NCBI RefSeq assembly: GCF_003611735.1
Contig: NZ_RAWG01000001.1
Span: 1-64,000 of the forward strand
Length of the DNA stretch: 64,000 nucleotides
Source: Corallococcus sicarius
GTDB lineage: Bacteria; Myxococcota; Myxococcia; Myxococcales; Myxococcaceae
Direction of reading: 5' to 3'
Shown: piece by piece, positions 8,625 through 16,772 of the stretch
Position numbering within the stretch: the first letter of the stretch is position 1
Layout of the letters: each line of letters begins with the position of its first letter
Made by a program: the position numbers and the translations under genes
The notes under the pieces: model-generated
Database searches by the model: none
Seen by the model: only the letters and a program-made list of their open reading frames with translations
What the model was told of the DNA's origin: nothing

Positions 8625-9788
8625 ATGAATGAGGCTGCCTTTCACCGCTGGCTCGCTGAGACCTACATAACGGAGCGAGGAACCCGGATGAATCCCGGGG
8701 CGCGCGCTTCGCGCGTGTCCACCTGCCGAACAGTTGAGCGGTATGAGGGAAATCTCGACCTTCATTTCGAGCGGGATGGCCTGGAGTTACTCCTCCAGCG
8801 CCTCAAGTACCCGAAGCAGGAGGCACGGGCAGGGAGACCGCCGCGCCACGGAATACCAATTGATGGGGATCAGTACACCGGCACGTCGACGCTTCGTCAG
8901 GCGGTAAAGCTCTACAAGCAGTTCAGGGCTGGCAGTGTGCAACTCATGGCTCGTCCGACGGACCTCCTGGCGCCGCAACCAGGCCGGACTGCACGCTCTC
9001 TCCGGGCTGGCTGGCCGGCCTGGCCACAGCCCAGCGAGGCTGACGTACTCCAACTCGCCCAAGCCGCCATACCACTGGTTCGTTACCTTCACCCTGACAT
9101 CGTCCGTGCGGTTGTCGAGGACACCGCGCAGCACCGGGAGGATTGGTCGAGGGTATTGTTAGAGCGGGGAATCGATCCGGAAATCTATCTCTGGGATGGA
9201 TCGCCATGTGTGTTTCCGGGGGTACGCCGCCATGCAGGCAGTCACGAGGTAGCGGCATACCGCGGACACACTTCGCTCCCGGCGGGAGTGATGACGGGTG
9301 CCCTCCGCCTCGACGACAACGGCTACCCGAAGCAGCTCTGGTCCTTCGTGTTTCGGGGCGCGAAGTTCGCCCAAAACGGCCCGGAAGGCTACTCCCTGGC
9401 CCACTTGGCCGATCACAAGCAACACCGGAACCGCGCGTCTGATGAGTTCGCGCGCACCTCGCCATCGACGCCCACGCGGCCACTCTTTGGCCTGTACACC
9501 AGCGCCGCCAATACCGTGTATGTCCCTTGCAATCTGATCCGCCCTACTGATTTCGCGGGGGCTCTCCGGAACCTCTTGATTCGCCGCGCGCAGAGCCTCT
9601 ACGGCTCGGATTGCCGCCTGCTCCCGGCCGAGTTCTCCATCCCTGCTGCCTCGTCTGAAAAATGGGAGCTGGATCGATTCACGTGGGCCGACCCTGTCGG
9701 CACCTCCGTGCACATCCGGGAGTTCCTCGCCTTCCGGCGCGCCGAGGTAGCACGGCTCCTCAGTCCGTTGCCCGCACAGCTCCGTTGA
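8625..9788 (+). CDS. hypothetical protein, possible HNH-type nuclease
   Basis: A 387-residue protein not recognised with confidence. The N-terminal ~70 residues are charged and helical. The central part is Trp/Pro-rich. The C-terminal third has an HNH-like spacing: LAHLADHKQHRN, then NTVYVPCNLIRP, then LRNLLIRRAQSLYG, as in some restriction-type HNH nucleases. This is a weak motif reading, not a family match. No signal peptide or membrane segment is seen. Base composition is a little less GC-rich than its neighbours and the gene stands alone, consistent with acquisition. It is followed by 336 bases with a possible gene remnant. Confidence 0.6.
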   Translation: MNEAAFHRWLAETYITERGTRMNPGARASRVSTCRTVERYEGNLDLHFERDGLELLLQRLKYPKQEARAGRPPRHGIPIDGDQYTGTSTLRQAVKLYKQFRAGSVQLMARPTDLLAPQPGRTARSLRAGWPAWPQPSEADVLQLAQAAIPLVRYLHPDIVRAVVEDTAQHREDWSRVLLERGIDPEIYLWDGSPCVFPGVRRHAGSHEVAAYRGHTSLPAGVMTGALRLDDNGYPKQLWSFVFRGAKFAQNGPEGYSLAHLADHKQHRNRASDEFARTSPSTPTRPLFGLYTSAANTVYVPCNLIRPTDFAGALRNLLIRRAQSLYGSDCRLLPAEFSIPAASSEKWELDRFTWADPVGTSVHIREFLAFRRAEVARLLSPLPAQLR

Positions 9789-10124
9789 CCCATGGGTGTG
9801 CCCGACATACGCCGCAGGTGCTCCTCCACCTGCTGGTTGAAGACGTGCTCGACCACACTCCCGAAGAAGCGAAGAAGTGTCCGGATGCGTCCCGCGAAGA
9901 AAGCACGGTGACGTACTTGCACCGCAGCCAGGGCGACAGCTTCTGCGTTTCGTACTTCTCCAGCGCGTGCGGCGCGCGCACTGCCGCTTCAATCTCCGCG
10001 GGCGATACCAGGAGGTCCCTTTCGGGTTTGATCAGTCATTGGGTTCCGGGCGAGCATGCGCAGGACTGTCCTGTCACCGGACAGTCTTCCGCCGCAATGG
10101 TGCTACCCGTTCCCGAGGTGCCTC
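9789..10124. other. intergenic, possible frameshifted minus-strand remnant
   Basis: Read on the minus strand from about 10035 to 9910, one frame gives plausible protein sequence (ending SPWLRCKYVTV) with no start codon, and an adjoining frame continues plausibly (FFAGRIRTLLRFF, then FNQQVEEHL) to about 9790. This would be a single degraded gene with one frameshift near 9910. I do not recognise the family. The right end also carries the GAGGTG ribosome site for the next gene. Confidence 0.3.
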
Positions 10125-10412
10125 ATGACGCTGCTCCCCCGCTCCCTGCTCCTGGTTCCCGCCCTGCTCCTCGCGCCACTGTCCGCCAGCGCCCGGCCGC
10201 CGGATTGCACCAACGACTACTGTGAAACGATGTCGTGCAGCGCCCTGTGTCTGGAGGCCGGCCGCATCACCACCTGCGGTGGCTACGGCGTCTGCATCGG
10301 CGCCTCGCCGGTCGCTCCGTCCGAGCCGCAGGCCTCCGTCCAGCCCGCGCCCTCCCAGACCGAAGAGGATGCGTCGGAGGCCGTCTGCCGCGAGCCCGAG
10401 GCCCGGGGTTAG
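10125..10412 (+). CDS. small secreted cysteine-containing protein
   Basis: A 95-residue protein with a clear Sec signal peptide (LLPRSLLLVPALLLAPLSASA), cleaved before RPPDC. The mature part has eight Cys, mostly in its first half (DCTNDYC, MSCSALC, CGGYGVC), suggesting disulphides, followed by a Pro/Glu-rich low-complexity tail. The ATG at 10125 is set by GAGGTG seven bases upstream. Function unknown. It converges on the Kelch gene across a strong hairpin. Confidence 0.75.
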   Translation: MTLLPRSLLLVPALLLAPLSASARPPDCTNDYCETMSCSALCLEAGRITTCGGYGVCIGASPVAPSEPQASVQPAPSQTEEDASEAVCREPEARG

Positions 10413-10441
10413 CCACCCGCTGCCCCGCCAACGTCTGTCGC

Positions 10442-10478
10442 GGGGCGTCGCTTCGCATGATCCGCGAGGCGACGCCCC
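10442..10478. terminator. bidirectional hairpin between convergent genes
   Basis: GGGGCGTCGC at 10442 pairs perfectly with GCGACGCCCC ending at 10478. The stem extends inward by five more pairs (one G-T) around a 7-base loop. It sits between the stops of two convergent genes, so it probably terminates both. No T-run follows. Confidence 0.75.
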
Positions 10479-10493
10479 TGTGCAGCCCGCGGT

Positions 10494-13400
10494 TCAGTAC
10501 AGCTCGGCGCTCGCGAGGTACGGCAGGCTGGTGCCGTTCTCTCCGCCCACCACGAGCACCTGGCCGTTGGGGAGCCGGGTCGCCGTGTGCGCCCGGCGGG
10601 CCTGGATGAGCGTGGCGGTGTTCGACCACGTGCCGGAGGCATACACCTCTACGCTGCCGAGGATGACGGTGGTGCCCGTCCCGCCCGCCACGAGCACCCG
10701 GCCATCCTGCAGCGTCGTCGCCGTGTAGCGCGAGCGGGCTTGAATGAGCCCTCCCGTGACGGCCACGGAGGGGCTCTTGAAGAACGGATTGACCAGCTGG
10801 GCCGTGGCAAGCGAGGCGGCGGTGCCCGTCCCACCCGCCACGAGCAGCTTGCCGTCAGGCTGTAGCGTCGCGGTGTGCCAGGCACGGGCCTGGGCGAGGG
10901 TCAGTGCGCTCACCGCGCTCCAGGTGCCCGTCGTCGGGCTGTATTGCACGGCCGTGGCGAGGGCCGAGGTGATGGCGGTGGAACTCTGGCCGCCCACCAC
11001 GAGGACCTGCCCCGGCGTCATCTGGAACTGCGCGGGCAGCAACGTCGCCGTGTGATTGAGGCGGGCCGCTGGCAGCGAGCCCGTGGCGGTCCAGACGCCC
11101 GTCGTTGGATCATACAGCTGCGCCGTGGCAAGGCCCGCCGTGCCATGGCCTCCCACCACGAGCACCTTGCCGCCAGGCAGCGGCGTCGCGGTGTGGCTGT
11201 AGCGGGCCTGGGCCAGCGAGCCCGTGTCGGTCCAGAGGCCCGTCGCCGGATCATACAGCTGCGCCGTGGCGAGGGCCGCCGTGCCAATGCCTCCCACCAC
11301 GAGCACCTGGCCATTGCTCAGCAGCGTCGCGGTGTGGCTGTAGCGGGCCCCGGTGAGCGCGCCCGTGGGGGCCCAGGTGCCGGTGGCCGGATCATACAGC
11401 TCCGCGCTCGCCAGCGCGCCGGCGGGCCCCTGCCCTCCCACCACGAGCACCCGGCCGTCCAGCAGCAGCGTCGCCGTGTGGTAGCGACGCGCCTGCGCGA
11501 GCGGCCCGGTCGCCTTCCAGGTTTCGACGGCCGGATCAAACAGCTCGAAGCCGCGCAGGGTGCCGCTGGGGCCGAGCCCCGCGATGACGAGCACCTTGCC
11601 GTCGGGCAGCGCGGTCGCGGTGTGCCAGGCGCGGCTCGTCGTGAGCGGAGCGGAGGTGTGCCAGACGCCCAGCACCGGAACGAAGAGTTCGGTGCTGGAG
11701 ACAAAACCGGTGGCGACCTTGCCGCCCGTCATCAGCACCTGGCCATCCGGCAGCAGCGTCGCCGTGTGGCTGGAGCGCCCCACCGCCATCGAACCCGCCG
11801 CGGTCCACACGCCGGTGGCCGGGTCATACAGTTGGGCCGTGGCCAGGGCCACGGTGGCGCCATCTCCGCCGGCCACCAGCACCTTGCCGTTGTCCAGCAG
11901 CGTCGCCGTGTGAGCGGAACGCGCCGTCAGGGCCCCCGTCGCGCTCCAGACGCCGGTGGCCGGATCATAGAGCTGGGCGGTGGCCAGGGCCGCGGTGGCG
12001 CTCCTGCCGCCCGCGACGAGCACCTTGCCTGTGGGCAGCAGCGTCGCGGTGTGGAGCGAGCGCGCCGCCGCCAGCGAGCCCGTCGTCGTCCAGGCGCCGG
12101 TGGCCGGGTCGAACACCTCGCTGATCGCGAGGGGGGCGCTGGCCCCAAAACCGCCGGTGACGAGCACCCTGCCATCGGACAGCAGCGTCGCCGTGTGGAG
12201 GCGGCGGGCCTGCGCGAGCGAGCCCGTCGTCGTCCAGGTGCCGGTGGCCGGATCCAACAGTTCGCAGGTGGCGAGCGCGCCGCTGGCGTCCCTTCCGCCG
12301 GTGACGAGCACCCGGCCATCCGTCAGCTGCGTGGCCGTGTGGCTGTCGCGGGCCTGGGCCAGCGGGCCGGTGACGGACACGGTGCCCGTGGCGGGGTCCG
12401 CGAGCTCGGCACTGGTGAGGGAACCGTTGGCGCCCAGCCCGCCCACGACGAGCACCCGGCCGTCGTCCAGCGTCGTCGCGGTGTGGAGCTGGCGGGCCTC
12501 GGCCAGGGTCGGAGTCTGCACCCACGAGCCCGTGGTCGGGTCGAACACTTCGGAGGTCGCGAGCGCGAAGCCGTTGGTGCCGGTGCCGCCCACCACGAGC
12601 ACCCGGCCATCCTGCAGCGTCGTCGCCGTGTGGTTGGAGCGGGACTGCGTAAGACGGCCCACCGTGGAGGAACCCGTCACAGGGTCATACACCTGGACCG
12701 TCTTGCCTCCGCCCGCGAGGAGCACCCGGCCCTGCGCCAGCAGGGTCGAGGAGTGAAAGGAGAGACCCTCCGCCATCGCGGCGGTGGCGGCCCAGGTGCC
12801 CGCGGCCGGGTTGTACGCCACGGCCGTGGCGAGGCTGACGTTCGCGTTGCTTCCCCCGGTCACCAGCACCCGGCCATCGGGCAGCAGCGTCTGTCCGGGA
12901 TAGGCACGGTACGCGGGGAGCGCACCCGTCGCCGCCCAGGTACCGGTCGCCGGATTGTAGAGCAGGCACGCGGCGGAGTAGGCGCCGGCCGCGGTACGAC
13001 CGCCCACGAGGAGCGCCTTGCCCGTGAGCAGCGCCGTCACCTGGTGGGTGTAGCGGACGTTCGGCATGGCGCCGGTGTTCGCCCAGGTGCCGGTGGCCGG
13101 ATCATACAGCTCCGCGCTGGCGAGGATGTTGGACCCCGTGACGCCGACACCCAGGCCCCCTGCCACCAGCACCTTGCCGGTGTTCAGCAGCGTCACCGAG
13201 TGGAAGTAGCGAGCCACCGAGAGCGAGCCCGTGGAGGACCACGTTCCCGTGGCCGGGTCATACAGCTCCGCGCTGGCGAGGGCGCCGACCTCACCGCTCC
13301 CGCGTCCTCCCGTCACGAGCACCCGGCCGTCGGGGAGCAGCGTCGCCGCATGGTTGAAGCGGCCTTGGGCCAGCGAGCCGGTCGCGGACCAGGTGCCGGT

Positions 13401-13712
13401 GGCCGGGTTGAACAGCTCCGCGCTGACGAGGGCGTTGCTGCTGGAGACCACTCCGCCCACCACGAGCACCCGGCCGTCCGGCAGCAACGTCGCCGTGTGG
13501 TTGTCTCGCACCATGGACAGGGTCGCCGTGGAGGTGAGCGCCGCCGCGGCGCCCTGCCCCCACGTCCCCTGCTGCGTCAGGTCCGGCCCGCAGGCGGTGA
13601 GCGCGAGCAGGAGCGCCACGGTGAGCGGGGTGAGGGACTTCGCGCGGGGAGACCGGCATCGCGGCTCGGAGATGGCACGCGAAGGCGCTTCGGAGGATTC
13701 GACGTGGGGCAT
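10494..13712 (-). CDS. Kelch-repeat lipoprotein, 21 repeats
   Basis: About 1072 residues. A lipoprotein signal ends in ALTACG (lipobox Cys), so the protein is probably anchored to the outer membrane. The rest is an unbroken run of about 21 Kelch units of ~47 residues, each with HTATLL, DG+VLV-GG, then AE/QLYDPATG-W. Kelch blades form beta-propellers, so 21 repeats would fit three seven-bladed or about three and a half six-bladed propellers. No catalytic domain is visible; galactose-oxidase-type copper ligands are not apparent. The start is uncertain: ATG 13712 is used, and a GTG at 13757 is in frame. Such proteins are common in myxobacteria and are presumed to bind partners or glycans (inference). 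DNA repeats track the protein repeats. Confidence 0.88.
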   Translation of the reverse strand: MPHVESSEAPSRAISEPRCRSPRAKSLTPLTVALLLALTACGPDLTQQGTWGQGAAAALTSTATLSMVRDNHTATLLPDGRVLVVGGVVSSSNALVSAELFNPATGTWSATGSLAQGRFNHAATLLPDGRVLVTGGRGSGEVGALASAELYDPATGTWSSTGSLSVARYFHSVTLLNTGKVLVAGGLGVGVTGSNILASAELYDPATGTWANTGAMPNVRYTHQVTALLTGKALLVGGRTAAGAYSAACLLYNPATGTWAATGALPAYRAYPGQTLLPDGRVLVTGGSNANVSLATAVAYNPAAGTWAATAAMAEGLSFHSSTLLAQGRVLLAGGGKTVQVYDPVTGSSTVGRLTQSRSNHTATTLQDGRVLVVGGTGTNGFALATSEVFDPTTGSWVQTPTLAEARQLHTATTLDDGRVLVVGGLGANGSLTSAELADPATGTVSVTGPLAQARDSHTATQLTDGRVLVTGGRDASGALATCELLDPATGTWTTTGSLAQARRLHTATLLSDGRVLVTGGFGASAPLAISEVFDPATGAWTTTGSLAAARSLHTATLLPTGKVLVAGGRSATAALATAQLYDPATGVWSATGALTARSAHTATLLDNGKVLVAGGDGATVALATAQLYDPATGVWTAAGSMAVGRSSHTATLLPDGQVLMTGGKVATGFVSSTELFVPVLGVWHTSAPLTTSRAWHTATALPDGKVLVIAGLGPSGTLRGFELFDPAVETWKATGPLAQARRYHTATLLLDGRVLVVGGQGPAGALASAELYDPATGTWAPTGALTGARYSHTATLLSNGQVLVVGGIGTAALATAQLYDPATGLWTDTGSLAQARYSHTATPLPGGKVLVVGGHGTAGLATAQLYDPTTGVWTATGSLPAARLNHTATLLPAQFQMTPGQVLVVGGQSSTAITSALATAVQYSPTTGTWSAVSALTLAQARAWHTATLQPDGKLLVAGGTGTAASLATAQLVNPFFKSPSVAVTGGLIQARSRYTATTLQDGRVLVAGGTGTTVILGSVEVYASGTWSNTATLIQARRAHTATRLPNGQVLVVGGENGTSLPYLASAELY

Positions 13713-13816
13713 GGGGCTGACACTTTCGAGCGTGCTCGAACCCGGTGTGGGGAGCACGGCCGCACTCTAGGTCATCCCGGGTGATTCTTGGAGTGACGGC
13801 GCCGCCGTCGCCGCCG

Positions 13817-14236
13817 TCACGGTGGAACGGCGACGACGTGGCCCTCCGCGTCCACGTCGAAGTGGAGGGAGCCCCGGTTCCCCCCAATCACGAAGAGCGC
13901 GTAGCGCCCTCCTGGCTGGAGCGCCTGGGGACCCTCCACCACTTCAAAGCCTCCGGGGGCCTCTCCGTAGGTCAGGGCCCGGACGCTGTTGCTCTCGCCA
14001 AACGGCGCGGCCCGCAGGTGCCAGAGCAGCTCCCCGGACCTGTCCATCACCTTGACGGTGTCGTAGCGGGGACGGTCGGGGTGCTCGGGATCCTCCACCT
14101 CGAAGCGGGGGGCTGGAAGCCGCGCCGCGTCCGCCACCAGCATCACCTGGATGCGCGGGCGGCAGGCGCAGAGCAGCAACAGCATCAGCGTCAGGACGAA
14201 GGCTGGCAGCGGGCTGGCGAAGCGCGGCGACTTCAT
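13817..14236 (-). CDS. small lipoprotein, candidate partner/immunity
   Basis: A 139-residue lipoprotein. The signal peptide FVLTLMLLLLCAC carries the lipobox Cys. The mature domain is small and beta-rich (YALFVIGGNRGSLHFDV near the end), with no known family recognised. Its ATG lies 3 bases after the stop of the metallopeptidase-like gene, and the ribosome site (GGGAG) lies inside that gene's end, so translation is probably coupled. A small envelope lipoprotein coupled to a large toxin-like protein is the usual arrangement of an effector and its immunity protein, but this function is inference. Confidence 0.75.
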   Translation of the reverse strand: MKSPRFASPLPAFVLTLMLLLLCACRPRIQVMLVADAARLPAPRFEVEDPEHPDRPRYDTVKVMDRSGELLWHLRAAPFGESNSVRALTYGEAPGGFEVVEGPQALQPGGRYALFVIGGNRGSLHFDVDAEGHVVAVPP

Positions 14237-14239
14237 GGG

Positions 14240-15787
14240 CTAGGGGGCTCCCTTGCCGGCCCGCACCTGCGCGAGCGCATCGACCAGGGCGTCCGTGTAG
14301 TCCGTGCCATTCTCGGCGATGAAGGGACGGGCGCCGACGGGCTCGTCGAAGTAGCCCTGGCGCTGGGCTTGCGACAGCAGTTCTCCCTGCTGCTCCGGAT
14401 CCAGCTCGCTCCAGGTCTTGCCCGCGTCCAACGCGCCGTCAAACTCGTAGGCTTCACCAAAGTGCTGGGCCCACAGCGCCTCGCTCATGTAGTCCGTCCC
14501 GCCATTCTGGTGTTGCCAGACGTGCGCCGACTCGTGCACCAGGAGCTCCGAAGTCATCGGCATGTCCTCCGGCGGGATGTAGATGGTGTCGCCGTGGGTG
14601 AAGGCGCGTTGGGTTGCGCTGAACAGCCCGGCCTTGCCTTCCTTGATGCGCATGGCGGAGTAGTCGATGCTGTCTCCGTACACTTGGCGGAGGGTGGCAA
14701 TCTCATCCGCCGTGGGCTTGCGGCCCACCGGCTCCAGGCCAATCAGTGTCTGCACCGCGCTGATGGTGCGTCCCCCCGACATCATCAGGACGTCGACGGG
14801 TGACTGCACGAACACCTTCACCAAGCCCATTCCCATCTGCTTGAGGCCTTCACCGCCCTTGCCCTGGAAGAGCTTGCCCACGCCGCCAAAGAAGGTGCCC
14901 ACGCCTTCCGAAAGGTTGCGCGCCTGCCCCACCACGGCGCTCTTCACGCCCGTGAGAAGGCTGCGCGTCGCGTCACCCACCCGGGGGACCATCGTCTGCA
15001 CCCCCTTCCAGACCGCCGTGGCCGCCTTGCCCACGGCCTTGGCTCCGCCGCCGACCAGCCCGCCCACGAACTCGCCTGCGTCCTTGAAGGCGTTGCCCAC
15101 CACCTTCGCCTTATCGCCAATGAAGTTGGCGGCGCGCTTGAAGAAGCCCCCCTTCTTGCGGAACTCGACCTCCGTGGCCTTGCCGTCAATCTGGAGCGTG
15201 CCCTTGTCGTTCTCCGCGCGGAGCTCCGACACCTGTCCGGGCGACAGCTTCTCGCCGGAGAGCACGCGGCGGAACAGCTCCCCTTCGTCGCCGACCGTGT
15301 CCTGGGTGTTGAGCTTCGTGTCCAGGTGGTGGCCCGCTTCCTCCACGAAGGTGGAGGCGGCCAGGGCGGGGGCCAGCGAATCGTTGATCAGCACCGTCCC
15401 CGAATCGGCGTCATAGGCGCCGTACGCCCCCTCCAACGTCTCGGGGGGCACGAGCTTCACCGTGGGAAGCCAGCCGAAGTCGCCTCCCTGGGCCTTCTGC
15501 CGGAACTGTTCGGCCTGGATGGCGTTGTAGCCCTCGCCGTACACGGTCCGCATCGTGTCGTGGAACTGCTGCTTGTCCGAAGCCAGCGCGCCAAACTCCC
15601 GCCGGAACGTGGACGCCACGTCGGGCGTCTTGCGGTTGAACTCACTGGCCTGCGAGAAGCCCGCCTTGCGAGCCGTCGCACCGGGCGTCTCCGCGGGGGC
15701 CGCTCCGGGGCTCCTCGCCGGAGCCGATCCGCCTGCCGCGAGCGCCTTGCGAGGCTCCAGCAGTGGCACCTTCGGTTGAATCTTCAT
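14240..15787 (-). CDS. metallopeptidase-like protein, two zinc-type motifs
   Basis: A 515-residue protein with two separate metallopeptidase-like motifs. At about 145 is FVEEAGHHLD, like the LEEIGHALD motifs seen in calcium-binding, hemolysin-type bacterial proteins. At about 408 is LLVHESAHVWQHQ, an HExxH motif of the DUF4157-like kind. Between them (about 210-330) is a Gly/Ala/Lys-rich amphipathic region (FVGGLVGGGAKAVGKAATA and similar) that could associate with membranes. The N-terminus is Pro/Ala-rich with no Sec signal, so export by another route or cytoplasmic action is open. It is divergent from the gene at 15885 and coupled to a lipoprotein downstream. A secreted or contact-dependent effector is the favoured inference; catalytic activity is not proven. 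Confidence 0.75.
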   Translation of the reverse strand: MKIQPKVPLLEPRKALAAGGSAPARSPGAAPAETPGATARKAGFSQASEFNRKTPDVASTFRREFGALASDKQQFHDTMRTVYGEGYNAIQAEQFRQKAQGGDFGWLPTVKLVPPETLEGAYGAYDADSGTVLINDSLAPALAASTFVEEAGHHLDTKLNTQDTVGDEGELFRRVLSGEKLSPGQVSELRAENDKGTLQIDGKATEVEFRKKGGFFKRAANFIGDKAKVVGNAFKDAGEFVGGLVGGGAKAVGKAATAVWKGVQTMVPRVGDATRSLLTGVKSAVVGQARNLSEGVGTFFGGVGKLFQGKGGEGLKQMGMGLVKVFVQSPVDVLMMSGGRTISAVQTLIGLEPVGRKPTADEIATLRQVYGDSIDYSAMRIKEGKAGLFSATQRAFTHGDTIYIPPEDMPMTSELLVHESAHVWQHQNGGTDYMSEALWAQHFGEAYEFDGALDAGKTWSELDPEQQGELLSQAQRQGYFDEPVGARPFIAENGTDYTDALVDALAQVRAGKGAP

Positions 15788-15884
15788 TCGGCCACGCCCC
15801 CTTCAACAGGATTCGAGAAAAGTCAGACTTACATCGGAGCCATGAATCCGCCTCAAATCGAGGCAACCCCCTCGGATTGTCGCC

Positions 15885-16772
15885 GTGCTCCGGCGTGAGT
15901 TGCCTCCGGGGTCCCCCGCGAGGGTGCTTTCGTCCCTCCGGAGCGTCGGGCGTCCCAGGGGAGGCGGGCCGCCTGCTGGCGCCCGTGTATTTCTTCGAGC
16001 CCTACCAGTCGGGAGGCTCGTCACCCACGCGGCCACCGGGTTCACCCGCGCTTTCAGCGGGAACCTGGGGACGCCCCGCAACAGCTCGGACGGCCTGCAG
16101 TACCTGTGGTGTTCTTCCGTCTCGACGGGCGTCGGGTATTGCGACGCGAAGGATGCCTCCGGGGTCAGCGCGAGCTGCGCGACCATCGACGCCGGAATGA
16201 TCGCGACGATCCGCTCGCTGAACTCGGATTCGAACCTGCAGGTCACCTACGACAGCGCGGGGCTTGCCCTCTTCGTGCAGGGCCAGCGCGCCTCCACCAG
16301 CGCCCAGGAGCTCCAAGCCCGGCTGGAGCGGATGGAGGGGCAGCTCCACCAGTTGCTCGCGCAGCGGCAGGGTCCCGCCGTGGCGCCAGCCGGCGTGCCC
16401 TCCCCGGCGCCCGCGCTGCTCTCGGACCTGGACGCGCGCATCGAGCAGGCCGTGACCCGCGCGTTGCAGGCCCAGGCCTCCAACGCCGGGCCCCGGGAGG
16501 CCCCGGCACCTCGGGAACCCCCCGCGCCGGACGCGCAGAATGCCGCGGCCTGGGCCCGCGGCAACGAGGTGGTGGACCGGGCCCTCGATGCCCGCCGGTG
16601 GGGGGATGCCCAGGCGCGCGAGCTGTCGGCGGCCGTGCCCTCGCTCACGCCCCAGCAGCAAGTGGAGCTCCTGCGCCGGCTCAGCGTGGCCATCAACGAG
16701 GGCCAGCTGAAGGTGGAGACGCGCGGCCCGCTCTTCCAGGTGAAGCCCGCGGTCAGTAGTTGCCGGAGATGA
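15885..16772 (+). CDS. hypothetical protein, Cys-containing N-terminal domain
   Basis: Up to 295 residues. The region about 50-125 (NSSDGLQYLWCSSVSTG, YCDAKDASG, SCATIDAG) resembles a small disulphide domain I associate with secreted myxobacterial proteins. A helical Gln/Arg segment (about 140-170), a Pro/Ala linker and a C-terminal helical domain (WARGNEVVDRALDARRW to the end) follow. The first ~45 residues are Arg/Gly-rich and not convincing, while another frame reads APVYFFEPYQSGG at 15979-16017, so a frameshift or later start is possible. No clear signal peptide. It overlaps the convergent subtilase gene by 20 bases. Function unknown. Confidence 0.6.
   Translation: MLRRELPPGSPARVLSSLRSVGRPRGGGPPAGARVFLRALPVGRLVTHAATGFTRAFSGNLGTPRNSSDGLQYLWCSSVSTGVGYCDAKDASGVSASCATIDAGMIATIRSLNSDSNLQVTYDSAGLALFVQGQRASTSAQELQARLERMEGQLHQLLAQRQGPAVAPAGVPSPAPALLSDLDARIEQAVTRALQAQASNAGPREAPAPREPPAPDAQNAAAWARGNEVVDRALDARRWGDAQARELSAAVPSLTPQQQVELLRRLSVAINEGQLKVETRGPLFQVKPAVSSCRR

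Noticed and set aside
10494-13757. Tandem DNA repeats as a possible CRISPR or minisatellite
   Set aside because: They are in frame and encode Kelch units with variable positions, so they are protein repeats.
10875-13784. 969-codon plus-strand frame opposite the Kelch gene
   Set aside because: Periodic Arg/Gly-rich repeats simply mirror the Kelch DNA repeats; no ribosome site or fold.
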